Source of the DNA: Staphylotrichum longicolle
Taxonomy: Eukaryota > Ascomycota > Sordariomycetes > Sordariales > Chaetomiaceae
Assembly: GCA_019096155.1 (NCBI GenBank)
Contig: JAHCVI010000004.1
Span: 3,968,001-4,032,000, forward strand
DNA: 64,000 nt
Reading direction: 5' to 3'
In this document: positions 44,288 to 55,368 of the stretch, piece by piece
How the letters are laid out: every line of letters starts with the position of its first letter
Numbering within the stretch: position 1 is the first letter of the stretch
Translations under genes and position numbers: made by a program
Notes under the pieces: generated by a model
Told to the model about the DNA's origin: nothing
The model's input: only the letters and a program-made list of their open reading frames with translations
Database searches by the model: none

Positions 44288-45445
44288 ATGTCAGAAGAGG
44301 GCTACGCCTGTAACATCTGCAACACAGCGCTGCCTTCGAGCCGGGCGCGCGTGCATTGCCTTATTTGTCCCGACTACGACTCGTGTGCCGATTGCCATGT
44401 CACCGAGTCTGTCTTGGAACCCCACTGCGCGGGACACGACTACGAAGTCTACATGCATGACCGCCCGCCGCTGATCAAGAGAAGGAACGTCGACGCTTCC
44501 CAGAGCTCCGAGCCCGAGGTGCCCATCCGCGTCAGCCCGACGGGCTTGGGAAATCAGGCGCGGAGCGTTTCGACCTTCGAGGACTTAGGGTCCAAGGTGC
44601 TGGGAGACCCGTCCAAAGAGCCGTCCCCCAGTATTCTCTCAGCCGGCGCCAGCACCGTTCTCGAGCTCGCTGCCTCAGAGGCATATTGGGGCCAGCTTCT
44701 CACCCCGCTGAAAACACTGTCACCCATTTTTTCCCGCTTGACCGCTGCGATCTTCGCCCACTTTGACGCCGAGTCCACTGGCACGCTGCTGCCCGGCGAG
44801 TTCTGTGCCCTCATGTTTGCCTCGGGCTTCACGGCCGAGCAGTTCCCGCCATTACAAGTCTCCACGAACGAGTCCGCGTCGCCAGCCGACCTGCACCAGC
44901 TGGATGCCTGGCTGGCAGACTGGATCCGGTCGTTTCCCCTCGACCACCGCATGGCAACCCGGGAGTTCCCCCCGCCGCCCCCGGTTGAACCGGTCAACGG
45001 CCGGATCCGTATGCGGGATCAGTTTTTGCATGCGCTCATGTATCCAGAGGCTCCAGTGGTCCCAAACGGGCAGCCGCTGCTGAGCCAGCTGGGTCTGGAG
45101 CAGTACTACCTTTATTTGTTGCTGCACGACCCAGGCAGTCTCTCTACCAGACTGAACCACCTCCTGGGCGCGTTGCCTCGGCTCTCAGATCCGGATACGG
45201 GCCGCCCGTTTGAGGCACAGCTTATCCCCCGATCTTGCTTCCCGCTGATTGCGGACCCGCAGGCAGAAGAGGAGAAGAGACTCATCGAAAAACATCAGAT
45301 GGAGCAGGAACTGCGATACCGGGAGGCAAAGCTGCAGGCGGAGCATGACGCGAATATGATGATCATGCAGGCCATGAGAAACGCCTCGGGTGGCTGGAGA
45401 ACCGATAGCAACGGTCGACGGTATTATCAGGAGGGATATATCTGA
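44288..45445 (+). CDS. ZZ-type zinc-finger protein with EF-hand-like and WW-like ends
   Basis: Intronless, 385 residues. An N-terminal ZZ finger has all eight ligands (Cys8, Cys11, Cys24, Cys27, Cys33, Cys36, His46, His50). After a Ser-rich linker comes an EF-hand-like helix-loop-helix (LTAAIFAHFDAESTGTLLPGEFCALMFASG). A middle domain of unknown type holds MRDQFLHALMYPEAPVVPNGQPLLSQLGLEQYYLYLLL, and a charged coiled-coil segment (AEEEKRLIEKHQMEQELRYREAKLQAEHD) follows. The C-terminus GGWRTDSNGRRYYQEGYI resembles a WW fragment. ZZ fingers bind N-terminal or SUMO-like partners and EF-like loops may bind calcium, but this EF loop is not fully canonical. The last ~125 coding bases plus 3' UTR are duplicated at 47.37-47.57 kb. 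Confidence 0.9.
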   Translation: MSEEGYACNICNTALPSSRARVHCLICPDYDSCADCHVTESVLEPHCAGHDYEVYMHDRPPLIKRRNVDASQSSEPEVPIRVSPTGLGNQARSVSTFEDLGSKVLGDPSKEPSPSILSAGASTVLELAASEAYWGQLLTPLKTLSPIFSRLTAAIFAHFDAESTGTLLPGEFCALMFASGFTAEQFPPLQVSTNESASPADLHQLDAWLADWIRSFPLDHRMATREFPPPPPVEPVNGRIRMRDQFLHALMYPEAPVVPNGQPLLSQLGLEQYYLYLLLHDPGSLSTRLNHLLGALPRLSDPDTGRPFEAQLIPRSCFPLIADPQAEEEKRLIEKHQMEQELRYREAKLQAEHDANMMIMQAMRNASGGWRTDSNGRRYYQEGYI

Positions 45446-46114
45446 GATGGCGTGACAGCTGTGATGCCTACGGCCGCTCCAGATGTTGTGGTTTCGTTTT
45501 ATCTGTCACGTTGCATTTTTGTCTCGGCTACTTGCTATGAATCAAACTCTACTATATCAATGGGTTGCTCTCGCACAACAGGCTAACAACACAGCTCGCC
45601 TGCCCAAAAGATGCCGTTTCGGGATGACCAACAAGATAGTAGGTACGTAGAGGGTAGATGGGCACGTCAGGGCAAGAGTCTGGAAGCCCAGGCCAACGCC
45701 CAAGCCCGAAACCTTGCCGACGCCACCAACTGATCAAAAGCTGTGGAAGGATCCACTTTTCCCAGGTCTTCCAGGCAGCCACACCCACACTTTCTTCCTT
45801 TCCACAGACCACACAGAACAGACCACACAGAACAGACCACCAGAACCAGTTTTTGCCCTTCACTTCCCACAAAAGCTCGCAGCCAATCGCCTTTCATGAA
45901 ACACGCCACGCGATGGACACAGCCTCAGAGAGCCTGAACATGGGTAGATCGGTTTGCGCCAAAAAAGCCCCTGCCCAGCTCGCGCCCTCGGCCGTCTCCC
46001 ATGCCCGCGTCTCTCCCAACCGACGCAGGGCTCTGGGCCGACAACCCTGTCTTCTGGCCTCTCCTCTCCTGTAACAGAGCTGAACATGTTGCGAAGAAGT
46101 CATCACGCAGAGCA
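45446..46114. other. Intergenic region with 14-bp short tandem repeat
   Basis: About 670 bp between two plus-strand genes. At 45804-45840 a 14-bp unit (CAGACCACACAGAA) occurs about 2.5 times in tandem. The rest looks like a CT/CA-rich promoter and leader. I looked for an upstream signal-peptide exon for the next gene and found none convincing. Confidence 0.55.
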
Positions 46115-47064
46115 ATGACATCTACGGCCGCACCAAATCCGACCGCCTCAAACCTCAACCTCCGGGCTGAGGCGACGGCCCCGCCCGAACTCTGCGGTTT
46201 CGTGCAGCGCACCGCCTCCTTTGCGTGCCCCACCGGCCACACCTGCAAGTTCAATACGGACATCAACGCCGTTGGATGCTGCAGCAACGATGTGTGCGAC
46301 TGGCGGACTGTCTGCTGCCACGCCCGGCCTTCCACCGCCACGGGAGGAGCCTGGCCGCCCTGTGGCGGCACCGCGAGCGAGCTCATTGCCTGGTGCGGGT
46401 AAGTGTTGCAATCTCTATTGCTGTCCCGTCTCGGACCTGGTCGTCCACCTCTCTGAGATTGAAAGATCAAAGCGGTGTCACACAGATGATGCCGAATCTT
46501 GTCTTGCTGATCGACTGCCACAGGGCTAGCCCCAACGCCCCCTACTGCGCGACACACCACTTTGAGAACGGCTTCACGGGTTACTTTTGCACAGTGTCAA
46601 CCACGGCTTTGATTGACACCGTTTTCCTCGTCTCGGCTGGTGAGACCACCACGCGGGCGGGACTGGTGCGGTTGACGGGGAGCAATGGGCCCGGGACGGT
46701 GTCGACGACGCTGGCATCAACGGTTATTGTAAGAGAGACGGAGACGGTGACGGCCGTCGCCAGTCCGGGCGTGATTGCGGGGAGCGTCATCGGCGGCGCG
46801 GCGGCAGGGGCGCTTGTGACGCTCCTCGTTGTGGTGTTGTTGTGGTTCGGGAGGCCGAAGAGGGCGAGGGCGAAGGGTACGAGGCAGGATGAGGATACTG
46901 TTGCTGCTTTTGAAACCGCCGCTCAAGGGCCTGGTGCTATGAGTGCCAACACGCAGAGCCAATACGACACGCGGCGGGTGGGGGATGCGAGTGGTTGGCA
47001 CGAACTACACGGTTCCACGGTCCCTCGCCAAATTAGACCAGAGCTGCCAGGGAGGCCTCACTAG
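46115..47064 (+). CDS. Cys-rich single-pass plasma-membrane protein
   Basis: Exons 46115-46398 and 46524-47064, with an unusually long 125-bp intron; 274 residues. The ectodomain has about a dozen cysteines in under 100 residues (PPELCGF, FACPTGHTCKF, VGCCSNDVCDW, VCCHARP, PPCGG, AWCG, PYCATHHF, YFCTV), a pattern common in fungal surface proteins. A Thr/Val-rich stalk (GTVSTTLASTVIVRETETVT) leads to one transmembrane helix (GVIAGSVIGGAAAGALVTLLVVVLLWF) and a basic cytosolic tail. The layout is that of a cell-surface sensor or wall-contact protein. Oddly the model has no signal peptide (MTSTAAPNPTASNLNL), so either it uses the TM as signal anchor or an upstream exon is missing; the start is the least certain part. 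Confidence 0.75.
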
Positions 47065-47275
47065 TCATTGCCATGCACGGTTACCTACTAGGCGTTGCCC
47101 ACACGTCATACCCGAACTGGTTTTGGATGCCCTGGGACGGCGATGTGTTTGGCAACCTATTCTTGGTTTTACGGCCCAGCTCGCTCCCTCGGCCCCGAGC
47201 TGGGCTTTTATCACCGCTTCATTCAGCCTCTGGCCAGGCTTGGGAAAGGTCCGATGGCCATAGAGAGACCTACTG

Positions 47276-47376
47276 CGACCAGACCCGGCGACATGGACCC
47301 AGGCTTACAGACAGCTGCCGACCCCAAGTACGACGCAGGCCGCCTCGTCCTTTGGACCCGCCACGCGAGGATCTAG
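47276..47376 (+). pseudogene. Relic of an unidentified gene 3' end (copy A)
   Basis: A short stretch reads DPGLQTAADPKYDAGRLVLWTRH then ARI and a stop. It matches a second stretch at about 55.80-55.89 kb at DNA level (shared blocks gacccaggc, aagtacgac, gccacgcgaggat) and in the readable frame (DPG-x-x-T-x-A-x-PKYD-x-GRLV-x-W). No upstream exons of a parent gene are present, so both look like detached 3' ends of one gene family. The family is not recognised. Confidence 0.55.
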
Positions 47377-47570
47377 GAGTTGTGATACCGGGAGGCAAAG
47401 CTGCAGACGGACCATGACGCGAATATGTTGATCATACAGGCCATGAAAAACGCGTCGGGAGGCTGGAGAACTAATAGCAACGGTCGACGGTATTACCTGG
47501 AGGGATATATCTGAAATGGTGTGAGAGGCATGATGCCGACCGCCGCTCCACGTGCTGTAGTTTCAGTTTT
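47372..47570 (+). pseudogene. Duplicated 3' end of the ZZ-finger gene
   Basis: About 200 bp are homologous to the last coding part and start of the 3' UTR of the ZZ-finger gene (45.31-45.51 kb). The coding part still reads in frame as YREAKLQTDHDANMLIIQAM then KNASGGWRTNSNGRRYYLEG and YI-stop, against YREAKLQAEHDANMMIMQAM, RNASGGWRTDSNGRRYYQEG, YI in the gene. Similarity continues past the stop (atg-rich part then ccgctcca). Of about 16 substitutions I count in the aligned part, about nine are C-to-T or G-to-A in the copy. No ZZ finger or promoter accompanies it. Confidence 0.82.
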
Positions 47571-48000
47571 CCATCATTCACTTTCTGCTGCGTTTGCCGT
47601 ACGTTCCATCGATGGCTACGCGTTGAAGCCGGGTCATAGTATTTTTATTTATCAGGACAGTCAGAGTTGTCTTCCATATTTGTCCTTGCTGTTCAAGCTT
47701 TCGAGGACTCAACATTTGTTCTTTCCACTGACATGCCTCCGTGACCTATCACCGTGCATAAAACCTAGGCACCGGAGGGGGGTGAAGAACGCCAGAATTT
47801 GGCATTGAATTAGCACTGACAGCATGATCAGTCCTTCAAGGCCATGTGCAGCGTCTGAGGAGGCCAGCGTCACGATGCCCAGGCATTCGATTCGGAGCTT
47901 TCACCTCCCCATCTCCCCGAGAAAATTTGAACAAACAAGGCACAGCACTCGGTCAATTTTACCACCGTGGGTGCGCGACACCACCAGCCGCCCCACGGTG
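47571..48000. other. Intergenic region, no supported gene
   Basis: About 430 bp between the ZZ-gene duplicate and the start of the recognisable transporter pseudogene. Short frames only. Confidence 0.45.
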
Positions 48001-49725
48001 CACTCCAAGCGAAGTCCGCCGCCGACACAACCACCTCCTTTATCAGTACAACAGTCGATTCCTCACGTCCAACCGTCCCGCCGAGCTGCCCACCGCAGCG
48101 CTTGTTCCCAAGCTCGAGGCCTCGGCCGTCGCCTACAACGAGACCAATCCCAAACGCCGAAGGCCCTAGCGAATTGTGCATGACTCTCATCCTCATCTTC
48201 ACGCTCACCCAGCTCGTGGAAAGCATCCCGCTCGGTGCCGGAATCAACTCGGGGCTCGCCATTGGCGAGTTGCTCGTCGCCTCGGTGGTCGCCTCCGTCT
48301 AGGTCGTCGTATTGTACCCGCTGATCCAGGGCACCTTTGCGCTAGTCGGCGGCCGCCTGGGCGAGATCCTTGGGCACAAGACTATCCTGATGGCAGGTAG
48401 CTTGTGGTGGATCATCTGGCCACTCGCAGGCGGGTACTTGACCAACCTGGTGTCGATGTGCCTGCTGCGTGGGTTGTGCGGCATGCTCGGCGGGCTGATG
48501 GCGCCTAACATTGTGGCCTTGGTTGGCGTCAGGTTTCTCCCGGGCAAGAAACGGAATCTGGGTATGGCGCTCTTCGGGTCCATGGCGCCGCTGGGTGCCG
48601 TCGGGGGGTCGCTGGTTGCGGCGGTCATCATTCAGTTGCCGCATTGGAAGTGGCTATTCTTTACGCTGTAGGCGGTGCCCAGCTTCTTCCTTTGGCCTTC
48701 ATTGCCGACGAAGAATAGCGGCCTTCTGGGCGCCGTCCTCCTCTGGGGTCGCGGTTGTTTCCGTTCCTGCGGACAAGCCTTTTGATCCAAATGGCCGTGT
48801 GGATTACGGCGGTGCGTATCTAGGGTTTGGAAACTTATGTTGTAGAACTTTGCTTGGAATTGAGCCGCCAGCTCATGACCGAAAAGCCAGACGGCACTCT
48901 GACGTTGCACTCTCTAGTCAAGGGCCGTTGGTTGGCGGGGCTGTCCCTCCTCTCTCTCTGTTCTTAACACTGGCGTTCTGCTACTGGGAGGCAACTTGGA
49001 AGAGTTGCAATATACTCAATTTTCCCCTTTAGCATCTGAAATGCGCCTTCGTTCGGCATCTTCATGATCTCACTTTCTTCTCGCTCATGAGTCTCGGCAT
49101 TTACTTCTGGTGCATGAACCTTTTACATGCAAACAATTCGCGGCGACAGCCTCATCATGACTGGCGTCCAGTACCTGCTGCTAACCATTGTCGTTCCCAT
49201 CAACTCCTTCGCCGCCGCCTGGCTAGGTAGCCCCTCCCGTCCCCGCTCAGGTCATCATCGGCGCAAGTTGTCTGGCCATGGTGAAGATCAATGCCCTGCT
49301 CGCGGCCATCCCGACCGACGGACCTCACGTACTGGGCTATGGCATTCCCAGCCATGTTCATCTCGGCGTTCACGATCGACTTGGCCACCGCCAGTGTCCA
49401 AACCATTGCGAGCAACAACGTACCGATGAAGCACCAGGGCGTGGCAGGCTCTCTTGTAGACACCCTGCTCAGCTACGGTATGAGCACCGGTTTGAGCTTC
49501 GCGGCAAAGTAGAGGTCAAGACCTCCGGGAGTGATACGAACCTGCTCAGAGGTTACCACTCGGCTCCGTACCTTGCCGTGGGCATGTCCGGCTTTGCACT
49601 GCTCTTTTGCTTCGTTATCCGGATTCCGAAGGATACGCGTGAGGGTTGGGCAGTCGACGACGAGACGGGCCGCGGCGAGAGGGCAAGTTTAAGTCAGTAC
49701 CCGGGGAAACTGTACCGTATCTGGA
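48001..49725 (+). pseudogene. Decayed DHA2-type MFS multidrug-transporter gene
   Basis: Successive fragments in different frames match one 14-TM drug:H+ antiporter in order. They are LILIFTLTQLVESIPLGAGINSGLAIGE; an in-frame TAG at 48300; YPLIQGTFALVGGRLGEILGHKTILMAGSLWWIIWPLAGGYLTN; MAPNIVALVGVRFLPGKKRNLGMALFGSMAPLGAVGGSLVAAV; a TAG at 48669; after a shift FDPNGRVDYGGAYLGFGN; then MQTIRGDSLIMTGVQYLLLTIV; then CLAMVKINALLA; then TYWAMAFPAMFISAFTIDLA...NNVPMKHQGVAGSLVDTLLSYGMSTGLSFAAK-stop; and YHSAPYLAVGMSGFALLFCFVIRIPKDTREGW. At least two in-frame stops and several frameshifts mean it cannot make a transporter. The 5' end is diffuse. Confidence 0.85.
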
Positions 49726-50589
49726 TGGATAGTCGCAAAGCGTGGTACATTTCACCAAATCGGCAATCTTGTATCATCAAGCTATGGGACTTTTTAGCGT
49801 GGCCCGTCTCGCAGGCATAGTCATAGTTGTGCCACGAAATCAATGTCTCATCCTTCAAGTGAAGACCGCTTTTTGAGCGTAATCAAAGCTCGCTGAAGGG
49901 GCCGTTGTTGGTGTGGTCCTCAGGCGGGATGGTGGGCTCAGGCTCCTGGAAGCGCTGAACAGACGAACTATCGGGCTTGACTTTGTCCCTGATCAACAGT
50001 CCAATAACTTAGTGTCCTGGCAGGTTCAAGTGATATCACAGGTTTTGAGGCTTACCTTTTCTGCCTACCAAAGGGGGCACAGAGGAGTCGGGGATATCGC
50101 TTGCTTCGCCGAGGGACAGGCGAAACCGAAGAAGAAAATGGAGAGTAGAAACCTGGAAATTCGTCTTTCGCGCAACAAAAATATCAGTCGGCTACAAATC
50201 TTCTAGGACTATAAGCGCATTTCTCTTCCTACTGCTGCTGCTGCTGCTGCTGCTGCTGTTTCTGTTGCTCTGAATTCCTCGACCTGCTGTGTCCGTTCCA
50301 CAGAATCGCTCTCAGCTCCATCGCATTCACCGTCCCCGTCATACTGATGCAACTTGAATCTTTACTTGGATCCTCTCAATGGACGCTCTCGCGTCTGTTA
50401 CATTGCAAGGGGAGGAGGATGAGGCAGTGACGGGGTAAAGTTTGGGCAGTTCTCTGTCTGAAGTGCCAGCTTGACCTCTATAAAATCTGTCACTGTTTAG
50501 TGCAAGTTTCAAGCGTCGAGAATGATGCCAATACGGAGGCCCCCATCTAGGCTGCTCTCGTTCTTCTTGTTCAAGCCTAACCTCCATCA
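49726..50589. other. Intergenic region with CTG microsatellite
   Basis: About 860 bp from the end of the transporter relic to the NmrA-like gene. It is AT-richer than average and contains (CTG)9 at 50232-50258. No gene seen. Confidence 0.55.
50232..50258 (+). repeat. (CTG)9 microsatellite
   Basis: Nine perfect CTG units in a non-coding stretch about 330 bp downstream of the NmrA-like gene's stop codon. Confidence 0.95.
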
Positions 50590-51571
50590 CTAAGCGTAGC
50601 GGCTGACGATTGCCTGCACCTCCTCCTCTGTCAACTTCTTGATGCCCAGCAGCTCGTTGTCCGTCCTCTCAAAGTGCGCGCCGTATCCCTCGCCCCAGAT
50701 GGCCGCGTGGATGAACTTCATCGCAAACTTGACCGGGTCCGGCCGCTCCTTCTTCAACTCGGCCCAGCCCTTGGCGAGTTCGTCGTCAACCCGGACCACC
50801 TCGTCCGTCCACGGCTCTCCGGGAGTTGCCTTCTTGCCCTTCTCGTACAGCGCACGCAGCGTCGTGGCCGTGTCGTGCACGTACACGGGCCGGTTCTTTG
50901 TCTCCTCGGGCTTCCGCAGCACGCCGGCGACAGCACGTCCAACTGTCAGGAGCGTGCTCGTGCTAAAGACGCCGTCACCACCGTCGTACAGCGTCGCATG
51001 CCGGCGCCCAACGTCCAGCACGAAGCCGACCTGGATGCCCCAGTCGAGGAAAGGCCCGTTTAGCACGATGGTGTACGTCAGGCCGCCCGGCTGCGCGGCC
51101 TTTTCCTGGAGCGCCTTCTGCACCGCCACCTTGTCGGCAAACACGGGCAGCAAGGCCGACTTGGGGTTCAGCGTGTTGGAGCCGAACTCGGACGGGATGA
51201 AGCGTCGCACGCCCGCCTTTGCCGCGGCCTCGACTAGCAACAGCTGCTTGGCCAGCGCCGCGGACGCGATGGTTGACACCACGGCGTCCTGACCGCGGAG
51301 TACGGATATCAGCGAGTCGAGCGAGTCGTAGTCGACCTGCGCAACTCGGACGGCCGCGGGCAAGGGCAAGCTGGGTGCGTTACCCTCGGTCCTGGCGCGT
51401 GTAAGGACCGTCACTTGAAAGCCTGCCACGAGGAGCTGCTCGAGAATGGCTGGGCCGAGATTGCCGGTGGCCTGATTGGTGAGTTAAAGTTAGCTGTCGT
51501 TCTGGGTTGGAAAGGGCTGCCGATGTGAAACGAACCCCGGCAAGCGCCACCTTGGTAATTTTGCTGCTCAT
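50590..51571 (-). CDS. NmrA-like / isoflavone-reductase-like NAD(P)-binding protein
   Basis: Exons 51571-51536 (12 codons) and 51471-50590, with a 64-bp intron; 305 residues. The Rossmann dinucleotide motif is assembled across the intron: KVALAGATGNLGPAILEQLL. Further family marks are VVSTIASAALAKQLLLVEAAAKAGVRRFIPSEFGSNT and the substrate-domain GPFLDWGI. Typical-SDR catalytic YxxxK is absent, as expected for atypical NmrA/phenylcoumaran-benzylic-ether-reductase-like members. Fungal versions are either redox-sensing regulators or reductases of aromatic metabolites; sequence does not decide. It is divergent from a zinc-finger regulator gene 768 bp away. Confidence 0.92.
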
Positions 51572-52338
51572 TTTGATAACCCGTAATAATCGACGTGATT
51601 CTCAGAGTGGCGGAAGTGAGGTTAAAGCGACTCTACTGATGGTATATTTGAACGGCAGGGTGAAAGAGGAAGGATGCAAGACGGAGCAGTGTGTAGGTAG
51701 TAATTAGGCATCGCAACTCATGTTCGTTGACGGCATGCAAAGGCCGATGTATTTAAGTTTCAAGCCGATTCCAACAAACGCCTGGCTAGGGTGACTCAAA
51801 CGCATAGTAGACGACAGAAGTCTTTCATCCGGATTTCTAAGCACCTGTTGTACCAATGCTTCAATGCGGGCTGTATATGGGGAGGCAGGCAATGACACAC
51901 GCCCAAAGTGGCGAACACTAGCACTCTTCCATTCTGGTGGGATGGCAGAGGATGGACATGCAGCTCCACATCCATGGATCCCTCATCCCACATCCCACAT
52001 CCCACAATCCCAGATTTGCTGGCTTACCAATCCCCACATGAGTTCTCCATACCTAACTCTCTCCAATTGCTGCCGTCACTCTAAGCCCGATCAATCGCGC
52101 TGCAGATACAGATACGCTTATAGATCATAACGACTTTGTTCTCGTCTGAATCGTGGTGCGGACTGCGCTGCTGTGTGCGGCGTGGGGAGCCCAGCTTCGG
52201 TGCGCAGTTATCCATCCCACTTTTCCCGAGGGTCATCCCACACTCGGCTTCGGGTGGTCCTCGCGTCGAGACGCACCGCCTGGGTAACCGAAGGGCGCCG
52301 TCACGTTCAGGCCCTCACGCTCATAAGACAAAGTAAAC
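51572..52338. other. Divergent promoter region of NmrA-like and regulator genes
   Basis: 767 bp with a CATCCCA-type short tandem repeat (about four units, 51983-52010). No coding signal. It probably carries both promoters. Confidence 0.55.
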
Positions 52339-55300
52339 ATGGGCATGGATGGTGCATCACCTCCACATACCGATGCGACAGGCGGTCAGGTGTCGTGGGC
52401 ACCACCGGTTCCTACCCAGCCACCAGTCGCCTTTGGTTCTGGCAAGCGGTTCGAATGCAGCGTCCCCGGCTGCGGCAGACACTTTGGGAGGAAAGAACAC
52501 TTGACTCGCCATGTCAAGTCTCACAGCTCTCACCTCCCGCACCAGTGTTCCATATGCGGTCGTAGATACGCGCGGAGGTATGTCCCATCGCCCCATCTCC
52601 GCCTTCGTGCCTGGCGTGATGGCAGCGTCAGTGGACTCGCTGACACTGACCCATCGATTCGTCGGCCAATAGCGACGTTCTGAAGCGACACATCGAGTTC
52701 CATCCACAGCACTCGAACCGAACCCATCAGCTGGCCGCCTGTGTCTCCTGCCGCGAACGCAAGCTCAGATGCGACGAGAACACGCCATGCCAGTCCTGTC
52801 TTCGAAATCGCCTTGCTTGCGTCCGGGTGGAACCCAGTTCCCCAGATACCGGTTCAGGCAATGCGGCCACCATCACAGACGCCGGCTGGCATGTGGATCT
52901 GGATGTCGGCATGACAAATGCTAATCCTGTTGGCGACAATGGACCAACAGACAACCCCTTGCTCCCCGACCTCCGAGCCCCTCAGTCCGAGAGGGGCGTG
53001 GTGAACTTGGCACGGTCAGCTGGAGGCCATGGTCATCAGGCGTGGATTCACGTTGAGCAACCTTGGTCCTCGTCGTTGTTGGCTGGCCCACCTACGCTCA
53101 AGCCTGCGTTGAGCGGCGCCCATGGCGTTCAAGTTGTCACGCCGTGGCCTATGCTAACTGATCAGCCTAACCCACGTTCCTCGGCTGCCGGCGGTGGCGG
53201 ATTTGGAGATCTTTCTCTTCCCCAGGCCGATGAAGGTGCAAGTCCAAGTCAAGCGTCGCCAGGGATTGTAATCAGTCAGTTCGCCAGAGCCGCCGAGCGC
53301 ACCGTCGATGCCGTTTCGTCACCCAGCGCGTGGCATCGGACGACGGACCCTGGGATGATTGAAGGGTCACCAAGTATAGCCTCGGGTAGCGAGCCTTTAC
53401 TCCCGACGGGTGTGGAGATCGGCCAATCCGCAGCAGCATCCAGCATATCGTCCCTCCGCACGAATCACGGCGTCACCAGCGTGCCATCAGACACCGCCAG
53501 GTCTACGGAAACCTCGGCGTCACCTGGACACAAACCTACCCGCGACGATCAGCTACTCCACAGCTTGGTTCACCATGACCCTGGTGTTTTGCGTGATCTT
53601 GTTCAGGCTTTTTTCACAGAGGTCCATCCTTACTGGCCCATTTTGCATGTTCCGAGCTTTGATATCGCGATGACATCTGACACCTTGTTGGGATCCATGC
53701 TTCTGCTCTCCAGCTGGGTCGTTGGACGCCGGGAACATCTCGAAATAGGACCTATCGTGTTCGGCGAGGTGATCGCTGCTACTGCGCCGGTGAGCGTTGG
53801 TTCTCAGACTTGTGCGCGAGCTGTGGCTAATACAAGAACAAGGGGTCCGCTCCGTCGCTGCACAGCTTGCAAGCTCTTCTGCTGTGCGTCGTATATGCCA
53901 TGTGCCGGAGGGTAAGTTATCATACGCTCGCCTGACCGAAACGCCTCCATCGCCTCCGCTGACAGACGAGCAGAGTGAGTCAAACATGTTGGAAAACGCA
54001 GTCCGTCTCAACGCCATTTTGGTCACGTCATGCCGCTGTTTCGAGATCTTCAGTGGCCATCATGTTTTTCCGGACCGGATGGAGGAATGCGCCTTCACAC
54101 TCTGGCTTGCCAGAGAGCAGCTTCATAGGTCATTCAACTTTTCTTCTTGACAATACGCTCCTACTGACTTGTTCAACCCGCCTAGGCTCGCCTTCTCGGT
54201 TCTTCGCCTTGATACCTACCTAAGCATTCTCCTCGACCACCCGCCATCCGTGCGCTACCAGGAGATGTGCATTCCCCTGCCAAAGTCCTCAAAGTTGTGG
54301 ATAGCCGCCACCGAAGAGGAACGGCGGAGGCTGCAGTGGGACGAGCCCGCGGGACGCGAGAAGGCCCTGTTCAGCTGCCTCATTCGCGATGCCTTGGTCG
54401 ACGTGGGCGACAAGCTAGGGTTATACCACCTGCCCTATCGCCTAAACGCCGTGGATTGCCATCTCGGCCTGTGCGCGCTGCAGGTGGGCGTCTGGGAGGC
54501 GGCGCGCGAGGCACATAGCGCTGCGTCTGATGACATTGTGACCAAGCTATCGCCGGGTGAACCCATCGGGCTCTGGCGCTCGCACCTGGATCTATGGCGG
54601 ACCAGGATGAAGGAGTGCGGGCTGGGAGAGCCCGACTTCTCGACGAGACCAGCAGACGACCCAGACTCGGTTCTCACGCCCGTCACCCTAGTCCTGTGGC
54701 ACATCTCCACCATCAACATGCACGCCCCACTGACGCTTCTCCGCGTCCATGGCAGCCTCCTACATGTTTATCGGCGCCTGAACCCCGCGGTGGGGGCCGC
54801 CATGGCTGGGGTGCAGAAGCCCAAGGCCCGCCTCCGCAAATGGATGGCATCGCCATGTCCGCGGACGGCAGTGTGGAGTGCATCGCAAATTGCCCGCCTC
54901 GTCGCAGGTGACGGTGTTGGTACTACCGCCGCCGGTGGAGGAGGCAGCACGGGTCGGTCCCCAGGTCCTGGTTCGGCAGAGCACGGGGCGCCGCCGGGAA
55001 CTGCTTTGCAAGCTACGAGACATCCACCACCGCCCGGGTGCGTGCTCCTCAACCCCTTGGCAGTTCCAGGGCTGCTGATGAGCGCTATTGTTGCATGCTC
55101 GTTTGCTTCCCAGACGAGTGCCTGCCCTAGCTGTGCACCCAGTACTGCTAGCGACGCGGGAGCTTTTGATCTCTTCACGGCTGCGGACGAGGACCCGGCG
55201 CTAGCGGAGTGGAAGCTGCATGCCGTTGGCTGCGCGGTCTGGGGCCCCAGCGGGATACGTCTCTGTCGCTGTGGGCTGGCGGGTTTGGGAGAGTGGTTCG

Positions 55301-55368
55301 CCAGGGCGCTGGGAAGAGATCAGGGTGCAAAGGAGGAGTTTGAGGCGTTCTTTGAAGGCCTTGTCTAA
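52339..55368 (+). CDS. C2H2 + Zn2Cys6 fungal transcription factor
   Basis: Five exons: 52339-52577, 52673-53789, 53843-53911, 53974-54128, 54186-55368; 920 residues. Two C2H2 fingers come first (Cys40/Cys45/His58/His62 and Cys70/Cys73/His86/His90, the second completed across intron 1). They are followed directly by a Zn2Cys6 cluster with perfect spacing (Cys103, 106, 113, 119, 122, 129 in ACVSCRERKLRCDENTPCQSC). A long Ser/Pro-rich linker leads to the fungal-specific regulator domain: LLHSLVHHDPGVLRDLVQAFFTEVHPYWPILHVPSF, SLHSLQALLLCVVYAMCRR and RLAFSVLRLDTYLSILLDHPPSVRYQE, the latter pieces spliced together. It acts in the nucleus on target promoters. The final exon contains a low-complexity Gly/Pro stretch (55.0 kb) that might hide a further intron. 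Confidence 0.92.
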
